From Acidobacteriota bacterium (GTDB lineage: Bacteria > Acidobacteriota > Blastocatellia > Pyrinomonadales > Pyrinomonadaceae): DNA of 64,000 nucleotides. Each line of letters begins with the position of its first letter. The first letter of the stretch is position 1. The position numbers and the translations under genes are program-made. This document shows positions 35,535 through 44,035 of the stretch, one piece after another. The stretch is from assembly GCA_019639115.1 (NCBI GenBank), contig JAHBSM010000011.1:86605-150604 (forward strand). The letters are read 5' to 3'. The notes under the pieces were generated by a model. The model was not told where the DNA came from. It did not search any database and saw nothing but the letters and a program-made list of their open reading frames with translations.

Positions 35535-35630
35535 TGCCTGTCCCACCAGACCGGATCCTACACGCAATCCGCAGCGATCAACAAAAGTGATAAAAGAGAG
35601 ATCCTAAACACAAACCAATTGGAGCAAACA

Positions 35631-35924
35631 ATGCCTATTGACTTAGAAGATCGCGGCCAAGCACTCGAGAATGAGTACTTTCGCCGCCAGGAACAAGAGC
35701 TGATCGCAAAGATGAAAGCGAAGCTCGAAGAAGACACCGCCAGGAGCCTCGCGATCAAATGCCCGAAATGCGAGGGAACATTGATCGAAACGGACTTTGA
35801 GAACATCAAGATCGACGTTTGCGATCAATGCTCCGGTGTCTGGCTCGATGCAGGCGAGATGGCCCAGATCGTAGATAAAGAGAAAACGGACGATTCGGGC
35901 TGGTTCGGAAAGCTTTTCGGTTAA
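35631..35924 (+). CDS. Zinc-ribbon (TFIIB-type) small protein
   Basis: 97 residues from ATG 35631 (GGAG at 35621; an in-frame TTG at 35619 is less likely). An N-terminal charged helix (LENEYFRRQEQELIAKMKAKLEED) precedes a treble-clef/zinc-ribbon: KCPKCEGTLIETDFENIKIDVCDQCSGVWLDAGEM, with CxxC...CxxC ligands, matching the zf-TFIIB family of bacterial proteins. Target unknown. The esterase gene follows after 15 bases with an AGGG site, so the two may be cotranscribed. Confidence 0.88.
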   Translation: MPIDLEDRGQALENEYFRRQEQELIAKMKAKLEEDTARSLAIKCPKCEGTLIETDFENIKIDVCDQCSGVWLDAGEMAQIVDKEKTDDSGWFGKLFG

Positions 35925-35939
35925 GGGAGTGCCGCAACG

Positions 35940-36827
35940 ATGCGAAACCGTATCTCAATAATGATCGCAGCATTTGCCCTGGTGTTGGCCGGGTCAATGT
36001 CGGCTGTGGTATCTGCGCAGTCTGCGGCCCCGAAGCAGTTGCCGTCCAATGTCCGCGAGGAACGACTTGCGAGCCGCTTGATGGGCCGCGACATGCCTTA
36101 CAGGGTCGTATTGCCTGCGGGATATGATCCTGACGGCGGCAAGAAAAAGCTGTATCCCGTTATTTATTTGCTGCACGGCCTCGGCGGCAGCTACGCGAAC
36201 TGGACGGATAAAACGGGCCTCGCCGATTATGTTCGCGATCATGGCATCATCGTGGTAACGCCTGAAGGCGGGAACGGATGGTACACGGACAGCGTATCAA
36301 CGCCAACGGATCGTTTTGAGAGCTACATCATAAGCGAACTTATCCCGGAGGTCGAGAAACGATTCGCCGTCGATCCGGAGCGGCGTGGCCGCATTATCGC
36401 CGGACTCTCGATGGGCGGATACGGCGCGATGAAATTCGGCCTCAAGTACCCGGAGAAGTTTTCGCTCGTCGGGAGCTTTAGCGGAGCTCTTGGCGTTGCG
36501 TCTTTTACCGAAAAGAACGCGGGAACTATCGGTAAGGGCGTTGATTCAATTCTCGGCGGTGAGGACTCGGAGGTTCGCAAAGCCAACGACATCTTCGCCC
36601 TGCTCCGTGCGATGCCCGCTGATAAGGTAGCCGGATTACCGTTCATCTACCAGTCATGCGGAACGGAGGACTTTTTGTTCGAGAATAATCGCCGTTTCCT
36701 CGACCTTCTGACCGAAAAGAAGGTCAAACGCGAATACCGTGAACATCCGGGACTTCACGATTGGACCTTCTGGGATTCGCAGATCAGGGAATTCCTTGCA
36801 TTGGCGGAAAGGAGACCGGCTAAATGA
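35940..36827 (+). CDS. Exported alpha/beta-hydrolase, esterase family
   Basis: 295 residues. Signal peptide (IMIAAFALVLAGSMSAVVSAQ). Esterase D / tannase-like alpha/beta fold: YPVIYLLHGLGGSYANW (oxyanion region), nucleophile elbow GLSMGGYGA with Ser157, an acidic residue in SCGTEDFL and catalytic His in HPGLHDWTFW. Such exported enzymes often remove acyl or feruloyl groups from polysaccharides; the real substrate is unknown. Overlaps the next gene by four bases (ATGA). Confidence 0.9.
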   Translation: MRNRISIMIAAFALVLAGSMSAVVSAQSAAPKQLPSNVREERLASRLMGRDMPYRVVLPAGYDPDGGKKKLYPVIYLLHGLGGSYANWTDKTGLADYVRDHGIIVVTPEGGNGWYTDSVSTPTDRFESYIISELIPEVEKRFAVDPERRGRIIAGLSMGGYGAMKFGLKYPEKFSLVGSFSGALGVASFTEKNAGTIGKGVDSILGGEDSEVRKANDIFALLRAMPADKVAGLPFIYQSCGTEDFLFENNRRFLDLLTEKKVKREYREHPGLHDWTFWDSQIREFLALAERRPAK

Positions 36828-37207
36828 GGATCCGACGCACAATTTTGTCGCTAATATTTTTGATCGCTGCCGCCGTCGGCACGTTTGCCCAGGAGCGTAC
36901 CGTTGTCAACGACCGCGCCGCGGCGGCGAAGCTGCTTGGCAGGCATCGCCTTTCGCTGCAATGGATCAGCTGGGAGTATTTTGGTACGGCGACCGTGACG
37001 AATAAAGGCGGCGTTTACCAATTGAAAGGCGAACAGAAAGGCAAGGGAAACTCGGACCTTTTGCGGATCGATGGAACTATCTCGGTCATAGATGCGAAGA
37101 GTTTCATTTTCCGCGGCACGATCACGACACGCGTCAGCCATATAAATAATGGCGAACAATGTGAGCGAAAGGGCGAGATGACCTTTCGGATCACCGGTAA
37201 TCGATAG
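36824..37207 (+). CDS. Small exported protein, unknown
   Basis: 127 residues. Signal peptide (TILSLIFLIAAAVGTFAQ) and a ~105-residue beta-rich domain (FGTATVTNKGGVYQLKGEQKG, IDGTISVIDAKSFIFRGTITTRV) resembling small lipocalin- or META-like folds, but no family is recognised. One cysteine near the end. Start ATG overlaps the esterase stop, so coupled translation with that exported enzyme is likely. Confidence 0.75.
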   Translation: MRIRRTILSLIFLIAAAVGTFAQERTVVNDRAAAAKLLGRHRLSLQWISWEYFGTATVTNKGGVYQLKGEQKGKGNSDLLRIDGTISVIDAKSFIFRGTITTRVSHINNGEQCERKGEMTFRITGNR

Positions 37208-37292
37208 TATTGGCGGCTAATGCAAATGGACAATCCGTGCGACCCGGTGACGGATTACGTAGATATTTTTTTCCGATGAGTAAGAACCTAAG

Positions 37293-38057
37293 ATGATCGA
37301 GTTTGCGATCGAGACCGCCCGTGCGGCTGGAAGTATCTTGCTTGAGAAATTCGGCAGGATCACATCTGTTACAAAAAAGGGCGATATCGATCTCGTAACT
37401 GAGGCCGATCTTGCCAGCGAAGCATTCATTATCGAGCGCATACGCTCGCATTTTCCCAAACACTCGATATTGGCTGAGGAATCAGGTGCGTCGGCTGATC
37501 CCGGTGGCGATCCGGGACTAAAGTGGATCATCGATCCGCTTGACGGGACAACGAACTTTGCTCACGGTTATCCGTGTTTTTGTGTCACGCTCGCATTGGA
37601 ACATGATGGCGAGATCGTTCTGGGAGTAACATTTGATCCGACCCGAGACGAATTGTTTGCTGCTGAGCGCGGACGCGGAGCGACGCTCAACGGCAAACCG
37701 ATCCGCGTATCCGAAACAGATGATCTTGGGAATGCGTTGATCGTGACCGGATTCCCTTATGACATCAAACAGCGAGACGATTTCGCACGTCACCTGACGA
37801 AAATGCTGTTGGGCGCGCGAGGCGTCAGGCGTGACGGCTCGGCCGCTATCGATCTGGCATATGTGGCCTGTGGGCGATTTGACGGTTTTTGGGAAGAGGG
37901 CCTGAATCCGTGGGACGTTGCCGCGGGCTATTTGCTGATCGAAGAAGCGGGAGGCCACGTAAGCTATTACGACGGATCGAGATTCAGCGTGTATCGACCG
38001 CCGATACTCGCTTCGAACGGCCTTATTCATTCACAGATGCGTTCGATCTTGAATTAG
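37293..38057 (+). CDS. suhB: Inositol-1-monophosphatase family protein
   Basis: 254 residues. Lithium-sensitive phosphatase fold: motif DPLDGTTNFAHGYPCF binds the catalytic metals, with the upstream Glu (LAEESG) and C-terminal WDVAAGYLLIEEAGG. It removes phosphate from inositol monophosphate or a similar substrate (fructose bisphosphate or NADP cannot be excluded). No unusual features. The last four bases overlap the stop of the convergent FG-GAP gene. Symbol given for family level only. Confidence 0.9.
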   Translation: MIEFAIETARAAGSILLEKFGRITSVTKKGDIDLVTEADLASEAFIIERIRSHFPKHSILAEESGASADPGGDPGLKWIIDPLDGTTNFAHGYPCFCVTLALEHDGEIVLGVTFDPTRDELFAAERGRGATLNGKPIRVSETDDLGNALIVTGFPYDIKQRDDFARHLTKMLLGARGVRRDGSAAIDLAYVACGRFDGFWEEGLNPWDVAAGYLLIEEAGGHVSYYDGSRFSVYRPPILASNGLIHSQMRSILN

Positions 38058-39907
38058 GGCTGAGTAAATGCAGCCGGTGCCGGACGGTCGCCGGCGATCC
38101 CGAATCCTATCGCTCCGAATCCCGCTGTAGATCGAAGCATGAACCATATCCCGTCGCGATAGACGGCGCCGTCCGTTTTTCCGTCTCCGTCATAGTCCGC
38201 AGCGACCGGCAGATCGGTCGCGATCCCAAAGTTGAACGCCGTGAATCCCTCAGTCGAACGCTGAACGAACCAAGTGCCGCCGCGATAAACGGCCAGGTCG
38301 GTCCGTCCGTCGCCGTCGTAGTCGCCAGGTGCAGGCTTGTCTGTTGCAAGTCCGAACTGAGCGCCAGAGAACGAACCGTCGCCGCTATACAATATGAACC
38401 ATATCCCGTTCCTGTAAACGCATAGGTCCGTGAGCCCGTCTCCGTCGAAATCGCCAAGCAGCGGTATGTCGCCGGCCTGTCCGAATTGAAACGCGGCGAA
38501 CTGGCCATTCAGGCTGCGCGTCTCGTACCAGACGCCGTTGGAAGGGCGCCAGACCGCCAGATCGGCCCGGCCGTCGCCGTCGAAATCGCCCGGCCGCGGT
38601 AAGTCGCCATCGGCGCCGAACTGAGTTGCCTGAAATGTGTTGTCCGAGCTTCGGATCGAGAACCAGTATCCATTCGACGGCCGGAATACGGTGACATCGG
38701 CCTTGTTGTCGCCGTCGAAATCGGCCGGGGCTATTATGTCCGTCGCAAGGCCGAACCCAATGCCCGTGAACGTGTTGCTCGCCGATAAAAGTTCGTACCA
38801 AACGCCGTTTGACGGACGGAATACGGTCGGGTCAGCTTTCCCGTCGCCGTCAAAATCGAACGGTGTTCGGGCGACCCTTTGGATCGCCACGTCATTGCCG
38901 TCACCACCGTGATAAGTGATCCGAAACGCCGTATTTTGCGGGCCGGCAAAGGTCGCTCCCTCGGGCAGATTAAGGAACGTCCCGCTCGCGGGCGTCGATC
39001 CGCTCTTTCGCAAAACGACGAACGTGTCGCCGACCGCAGGCACAAATCCATTTATCGGCAGCGGAACGAGAGCCGCGTTATTGAGCGTCACGTTGCCGGT
39101 GACATTAAGCTGATCGTAGCCGGAGCCGGCAGTCGTGCCGCTTATCTTGCACAGATAAGCGCTCGTTTCTGAGAAGGTGATGCCGTTCGAAAGGTTGAGA
39201 ATACCGGTCAGCGAAGTCAGCGTCCCGGAGCTTATACCGCCCTGAGTGATCGTTGTCGCGCCGACGGTGCCGGTACCGCCCAGCCCCGACACGCCGAGCG
39301 TTCCGCCGGTCGCCGAAGTGTTTATGGTAACTACACTATTCGGGATGTTGGCGTCCACGATCATTATCCCGTCATTGATGGTGAGCGGCCCGCTGAATCC
39401 GGTCGCGGCAACGATAGCTCCGATGCCGCCGCCATTCTGGGTCACGGCTCCCGAGCCCGATATCAGGCCGATGGCAACTATCCCGCTGCCTTCGATCGAC
39501 AGTGCAAAACTTCCGACAGAAAGGATCACCACAGTCGCGGTCGCGCCGCTGGCCGATGTAAAAGCCTGAGCACCGTTGAGTGTGATCGCCAGGTTGAACG
39601 TCGGTGTGCCGCCATTGACCGTTAGCCCTGCAACCAAGCGGATAGGGTTCCCGCCAAAAGTGTAGGCCCCGCCCTCGACCGTGATCGAGCGAAAACTCGT
39701 CAAGATCGTCGAATTGTTGTTGTTGGCCTGCTGAGGGGCGGCGGCGGGAAAAACAAGGTCGTCGCCAGCGACCGGGGCGACATTTCCAGTCCAATTGGCG
39801 GCGGTCTGCCAATTAGCGTCTGCGCCGAGTCCGCTCCAGGTCTTTGTTGCGGCCATGCCTGCCTGACTAGCCGCGAAGAATATTACTGCCACTGCGATCG
39901 CTTTCAT
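38054..39907 (-). CDS. Exported FG-GAP/VCBS-type repeat protein
   Basis: 617 residues. Signal peptide (VAVIFFAASQAGMAA), then a beta-solenoid-like half with autotransporter-strand character (TKTWSGLGADANWQTAANWTG, LVAGLTVNGGTPTFNLAITLNG), then six calcium-type repeats from about residue 345: DFDGDGKADPTVFRPSNGVWYE and relatives, each ~45-50 residues with D-x-D-G-D-G. This FG-GAP-like propeller likely binds Ca2+ and mediates surface contacts. The name of any specific target is unknown. The six units are visible as DNA repeats as well. Stop overlaps the suhB end by four bases on the opposite strand. Confidence 0.88.
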   Translation of the reverse strand: MKAIAVAVIFFAASQAGMAATKTWSGLGADANWQTAANWTGNVAPVAGDDLVFPAAAPQQANNNNSTILTSFRSITVEGGAYTFGGNPIRLVAGLTVNGGTPTFNLAITLNGAQAFTSASGATATVVILSVGSFALSIEGSGIVAIGLISGSGAVTQNGGGIGAIVAATGFSGPLTINDGIMIVDANIPNSVVTINTSATGGTLGVSGLGGTGTVGATTITQGGISSGTLTSLTGILNLSNGITFSETSAYLCKISGTTAGSGYDQLNVTGNVTLNNAALVPLPINGFVPAVGDTFVVLRKSGSTPASGTFLNLPEGATFAGPQNTAFRITYHGGDGNDVAIQRVARTPFDFDGDGKADPTVFRPSNGVWYELLSASNTFTGIGFGLATDIIAPADFDGDNKADVTVFRPSNGYWFSIRSSDNTFQATQFGADGDLPRPGDFDGDGRADLAVWRPSNGVWYETRSLNGQFAAFQFGQAGDIPLLGDFDGDGLTDLCVYRNGIWFILYSGDGSFSGAQFGLATDKPAPGDYDGDGRTDLAVYRGGTWFVQRSTEGFTAFNFGIATDLPVAADYDGDGKTDGAVYRDGIWFMLRSTAGFGAIGFGIAGDRPAPAAFTQP

Positions 39908-40042
39908 TGGTCTGGTCGGTGCCTCCGGGTCGGCATCAATCTAGCACAACAGCCCGTTTGGGGCAAAGAAATGACGCCATTGAGCAGGTATCGGGCTTTT
40001 TGTGTCGGTAGGCCGCTGTGATAACCTTAGCATTCTTTCGAT

Positions 40043-40909
40043 ATGTCGTGGTTTCGACGAGACAAGCCAAAGATCAGCGATGAGGACACCGACTCGGATC
40101 GGACCGTCCGCACCGAGGGTATTTTCGTTAAATGTCCCGAGTGTGAGAACGCCCTGTACAAGCGTGAACTAACAGAATCGCACGAGGTCTGTACGCATTG
40201 CGGGTATCATTTTCGGTATTCCGCTGAGCACAGGCTGCGCGATCTTTTCGATGACGGACGCTATGAGAAACTCGATGAGGAAGTGATGTCGAGCGATCCG
40301 CTCGGTTTTTTCGACTCCAAGCCCTACAAAGACCGGATCGAGCAGGCCAAGAATTCGTCCGGCCTGCCTGAGGCGATCGTCTCGGGCAAAGGCTTCGTCG
40401 GTGGGCATCTGGTTTACGCCGGAGCGATGGATATGTCATTCATCGGCGGATCTATGGGGTCGGCGGTCGGCGAGAAGATCACGCGCCTGATAGAACGGGC
40501 CATAGACACGCGGGGCGCAGTGGTCGTTTTCGCCGCATCGGGCGGCGCTCGTATGCAGGAAGGAACGTTAAGCCTGATGCAGATGGGCAAGATATCGGCC
40601 GCTCTGGCACGGCTTCACGATAAGCGGCTGCCATTCATCTCGGTGCTTACCGATCCCACAACAGGAGGCGTTACGGCAAGTTTTGCGATGCTCGGCGATG
40701 TCAATATTGCTGAGCCCAAAGCTCTGATCGGATTCGCAGGGCCGCGGGTAATAGAACAGACCATCCGCCAGAAACTCCCAAAAGGATTCCAGCGCAGTGA
40801 GTTCCTGCTCGAACACGGTATGCTTGACGCCGTAGTTGACCGACGCGAGATGAAAGACACGATCGTCAGGTTCCTCGATTTCATGATGAACCCGGAGATC
40901 GCCGCTTGA
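40043..40909 (+). CDS. accD: Acetyl-CoA carboxylase carboxyltransferase subunit beta
   Basis: With AccA transfers CO2 from carboxybiotin to acetyl-CoA, the committed step of fatty-acid synthesis. 288 residues. N-terminal zinc ribbon Cys31, Cys34, Cys50, Cys53 (KCPECENALYK...VCTHCGYHF), then the crotonase-like core with VVVFAASGGARMQEGTLSLMQMGKI, VLTDPTTGGVTASFAMLGD and GFAGPRVIEQTIRQKLPKGFQRSEFLLEHGMLD. All as in E. coli AccD. No accA in the window. It is followed after 21 bases by a bicarbonate-transporter-like gene, an instructive neighbour for a bicarbonate-using enzyme. Confidence 0.96.
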   Translation: MSWFRRDKPKISDEDTDSDRTVRTEGIFVKCPECENALYKRELTESHEVCTHCGYHFRYSAEHRLRDLFDDGRYEKLDEEVMSSDPLGFFDSKPYKDRIEQAKNSSGLPEAIVSGKGFVGGHLVYAGAMDMSFIGGSMGSAVGEKITRLIERAIDTRGAVVVFAASGGARMQEGTLSLMQMGKISAALARLHDKRLPFISVLTDPTTGGVTASFAMLGDVNIAEPKALIGFAGPRVIEQTIRQKLPKGFQRSEFLLEHGMLDAVVDRREMKDTIVRFLDFMMNPEIAA

Positions 40910-40930
40910 CGTATAGAACGGTGCCGACGG

Positions 40931-41893
40931 ATGGACCCTCAGGTTCTATTTTCCAATCTTACTAATCCGACGCTGCTTTTCTTTTTGCTCGGCATATTTG
41001 CGACGCTTGTAAAAAGCGACCTGCAGATACCTGAGAGTTCCTCTAAATTCATATCGCTCTATCTTTTGTTCGCCATCGGATTCAAAGGCGGGCAGGAGCT
41101 GTCGCACAGCACAATGACCGCCGAGATCGGCTGGTCGCTCCTATTCGGGCTTGCAATGTCGAGCGCGATACCGGTCTATTCGTTCTTTATACTTCGCAGG
41201 CGTTTGAGCGTCAGCGATGCAGGCGCGGTCGCGGCCGCGTTCGGGTCCGTAAGCGCCGTAACATTCGTAGCGGCGAGCTCTTATCTGGAGTCGGAAAAGA
41301 TCGCTTTCGGCGGACACATGGTCGCGGTGATGGCCCTTATGGAAGCGCCGGCGATCATCGTCGCCGTGATGTTGATGGATCGGCATAGCGACGACCTCGC
41401 CGAAGAAACAAGTTTGTTCTCGATAGTTCGTCATTCGTTCACTAACGGCAGCGTTCTAATGGTAATGGGCAGCCTGCTAATAGGTATAATTGCAGACTCG
41501 AAACAGGCAGAAGGCATACGGCCCTTTACTACGGATATATTCAAAGGTTTCCTGGCAATATTCTTGCTTGATATGGGCATGACCACGGCGAGGCGTTTCG
41601 GAGCGTTCCGAAAGTACGGCTCTTTTGTCACGTTGTCAGCGATACTTATACCGGCGTTCAACGGCTGCGTCGCCGCCGCTTTGAGCGGCCTCGTAACAGC
41701 CGACGTCGGAAACAGGACCATTTTTGCAGTGTTAGCGGCAAGTGCGTCGTACATAGCTGTACCGGCGGCGATGCGTCTCGCCGCTCCCAAAGCAGATCCC
41801 GGACTCTATATTCCCGCTGCTCTCGGGGTCACCTTTCCGTTCAATGTCACGGTTGGCCTCCCGCTCTATCATTTCATCGCCAGAAGCTTTTGA
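40931..41893 (+). CDS. SbtA-type sodium-dependent bicarbonate transporter family permease
   Basis: 320 residues with ten or so hydrophobic helices. The N-terminus (LTNPTLLFFLLGIFATLVKSDLQIPES, LYLLFAIGFKGGQEL) and the later AFGSVSAVTFVAASSYLES, LLDMGMTTARRFG, NRTIFAVLAASASYIAVPAAMRLAAP are characteristic of the SbtA/DUF897 family, known from cyanobacteria as high-affinity Na+/HCO3- symporters. In cyanobacteria a PII-like SbtB regulates it; no SbtB is seen here. Located between accD and folC, overlapping folC by one base, so all three form one operon. Bicarbonate supply to acetyl-CoA carboxylase is inference. Confidence 0.87.
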   Translation: MDPQVLFSNLTNPTLLFFLLGIFATLVKSDLQIPESSSKFISLYLLFAIGFKGGQELSHSTMTAEIGWSLLFGLAMSSAIPVYSFFILRRRLSVSDAGAVAAAFGSVSAVTFVAASSYLESEKIAFGGHMVAVMALMEAPAIIVAVMLMDRHSDDLAEETSLFSIVRHSFTNGSVLMVMGSLLIGIIADSKQAEGIRPFTTDIFKGFLAIFLLDMGMTTARRFGAFRKYGSFVTLSAILIPAFNGCVAAALSGLVTADVGNRTIFAVLAASASYIAVPAAMRLAAPKADPGLYIPAALGVTFPFNVTVGLPLYHFIARSF

Positions 41894-43170
41894 TGGATCT
41901 CGAAGAAACAACTCGATATCTCTATTCGCTTGGCAATGAGGTCGAAGCGATGAAGCTTGGACTCGAGAATATTCGGGTCCTACTGAGCGAGTTAGGCAAC
42001 CCACAGAAAAGCTATTTTAAGGTCCAGGTCGCGGGAACTAACGGCAAGGGCTCCGTTTGTGCCTGTCTCGACAGCATTTGCCGCCAAGCAGGTATAAGGA
42101 CCGGACTCTATACATCGCCGCATCTCATATCGATAACCGAACGCATACGTGTAGGCGGCACCGAGATCGGTGACGAGAATTTTGCGAAACTGGCTGCTCG
42201 GGTCCGCGAGCTCGCTGAAACGCTTCTGGATGCAGGCCGGCTCGAATATAGGCCCACTTTCTTTGAGCAGGTCACGGCGATCGGGCTGCTTGCTTTTGCT
42301 GAGGCCGGAGTCGAACTCGCGATATTGGAAACAGGGCTCGGCGGCCGCCTCGATGCAGTGACGGCTGCGGCGGCCGAGATCGCGGCCATCACAAAGATCG
42401 ATCTCGATCATCAGGAATATCTGGGAGACACGCTCGAGGAGATCGCCGCGGAAAAGGCCGCGATAGTCACCGGATCGACCGAGGCCGTCGTTATCGGCAG
42501 GCAGCGGCCCGCGGCGATGGAAGCGATCCGGGACCGGATCGGGTCGGTAGGGCTGGAGCCACGGCGGGTCAGAGAATGCGCCGTTGTTTTTGACGAAAGC
42601 AGTTTGGGGAATCCTATCAGAACTCTTCCGGCAGAAACGGGTTTGCTCGGCAGGCATCAATACGAGAACGCCGAGGTCGCGATACTAACAGCACAGATAC
42701 TACGGGAGCGGTTCACTATCACTGACGAACAAATCCGCAGCGGACTCCGAGCCGCCAGGCATCCCGGACGCCTCGAATACATAGGCGATCTTCTGTTCGA
42801 CGGGGCCCACAACCTCGGCGGTGCTGAGGCTTTGCGAGAGTTCGTCGTGTTCAATGAGAAGCGGCCTCTGACAATTCTTTTCGGAGCGATGGCAGATAAA
42901 GATGTACGTGGGATGCTCGCCGTTCTCGCTCCGCTGGCAGAGCGGATCGTGCTCACCGAATCGACAAACTCGCGTTCGGCCTCGTTTGAAAGTCTCTTAG
43001 CTGCTCTTCCCGAGGACGTATCGAATGAGACTGTTTTCGTCACGGACAACGTGGCCAAAGCTCTGGCCATAGCGCGCGAGATCACGCCGACGGGGGGAAT
43101 TGTCCTTGTGACCGGATCGCTTTACCTGGTCGGCGAAGCGAAGGCCGTGACTTTGAGGGAACAAACCTAA
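41893..43170 (+). CDS. folC: Bifunctional folylpolyglutamate/dihydrofolate synthase
   Basis: ATP-dependent addition of glutamate to dihydropteroate or folates. 425 residues from ATG 41893 (TGATG overlap with the transporter stop). Mur-ligase-type ATP site AGTNGKGS at residues 47-54, then TSPHLISITERIRVGG, FEQVTAIGLLAFAEAGVELAILETGLGGRLDA (family signature), KIDLDHQEYLGDTLEEIAAEKA and the C-terminal FDGAHNLGGAEALREF. Length is normal. accD-folC adjacency is frequent in bacteria (both orientations conserved); here the bicarbonate permease sits between them. Confidence 0.95.
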   Translation: MDLEETTRYLYSLGNEVEAMKLGLENIRVLLSELGNPQKSYFKVQVAGTNGKGSVCACLDSICRQAGIRTGLYTSPHLISITERIRVGGTEIGDENFAKLAARVRELAETLLDAGRLEYRPTFFEQVTAIGLLAFAEAGVELAILETGLGGRLDAVTAAAAEIAAITKIDLDHQEYLGDTLEEIAAEKAAIVTGSTEAVVIGRQRPAAMEAIRDRIGSVGLEPRRVRECAVVFDESSLGNPIRTLPAETGLLGRHQYENAEVAILTAQILRERFTITDEQIRSGLRAARHPGRLEYIGDLLFDGAHNLGGAEALREFVVFNEKRPLTILFGAMADKDVRGMLAVLAPLAERIVLTESTNSRSASFESLLAALPEDVSNETVFVTDNVAKALAIAREITPTGGIVLVTGSLYLVGEAKAVTLREQT

Positions 43171-43226
43171 AGCAGAGCTTTCGACATCGTTTTTTATTTT
43201 TTGACCTTTGAACATAAAATACACGT

Positions 43227-43967
43227 ATGCACAAGATCGTCCTGATCCGCCATGGCGAGAGCCAATGGAACAAAGAGAACCGCTTTACCGGCTGGTATGA
43301 CGTTGACCTGTCGGACAAAGGCCGCGACGAAGCCATAGCTGCCGGGCAGCTGCTGCGGTCGGAAGGCTTTACGTTCGACGAGGCATATACGTCGGTCCTC
43401 AAGCGAGCCGTACGAACGCTGTGGACCATACTCGACGAGATGGATCTGATGTGGATACCGCAGACTGCGACCTGGCTGCTCAACGAGCGGCATTACGGCG
43501 GACTGCAGGGATTGGACAAATCTGAGACGGCTGCCAAATACGGCGAGGATCAGGTGAAGATCTGGCGGCGAAGCTACGATATTCCGCCGCCGCCGCTTGA
43601 CGAGACGGACGCCAGGTATCTCGGCAACGACCCTCGATACGTGAATGTTAGGCCATTCCCGGCAACGGAATGCTTGAAGGACACGGTAGCCAGGGTCGTG
43701 CCCTATTGGGAGAATGAGATCGCCCCAAAAGTAAAAAGCGGAAAACGCCTCATCGTCGCGGCCCATGGCAACAGCCTAAGGGCGCTTGTAAAACATCTCG
43801 ACGGCATCGCTGATCAAGACATCGTAGAACTCAACATCCCGACCGGCGTACCTCTGCTTTACACGCTTGATGCGGACCTTAACGTGATCTCCAGTACCTA
43901 CCTTGGCGATGCCGACGCGATCCGCGCCGCACAGGAAGCCGTAGCAAATCAGGGCCGGTCTCGCTGA
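43227..43967 (+). CDS. gpmA: 2,3-bisphosphoglycerate-dependent phosphoglycerate mutase
   Basis: Glycolytic/gluconeogenic interconversion of 3- and 2-phosphoglycerate. 246 residues, as usual for the dPGM. The phosphorylated histidine lies in RHGE (residues 8-11), then [55 protein letters not shown] and the second catalytic His in [18 protein letters not shown]-rich sequence upstream (TTTTTTATTTTTTGACC) is the likely promoter region. Next gene is uvrA, 68 bases on. Confidence 0.96.
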   Translation: MHKIVLIRHGESQWNKENRFTGWYDVDLSDKGRDEAIAAGQLLRSEGFTFDEAYTSVLKRAVRTLWTILDEMDLMWIPQTATWLLNERHYGGLQGLDKSETAAKYGEDQVKIWRRSYDIPPPPLDETDARYLGNDPRYVNVRPFPATECLKDTVARVVPYWENEIAPKVKSGKRLIVAAHGNSLRALVKHLDGIADQDIVELNIPTGVPLLYTLDADLNVISSTYLGDADAIRAAQEAVANQGRSR

Positions 43968-44035
43968 TAGATTCGTTAATTCGTCGGTATCTGATAAAAT
44001 ACTCGTTTCGGCTATATCCCGAACTGTCGTCCGTA

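Noticed and set aside
38107..38912. Repeated DNA units that could suggest a repeat element
   Set aside because: They are the codons of six FG-GAP-like protein repeats, in frame with the minus-strand gene.
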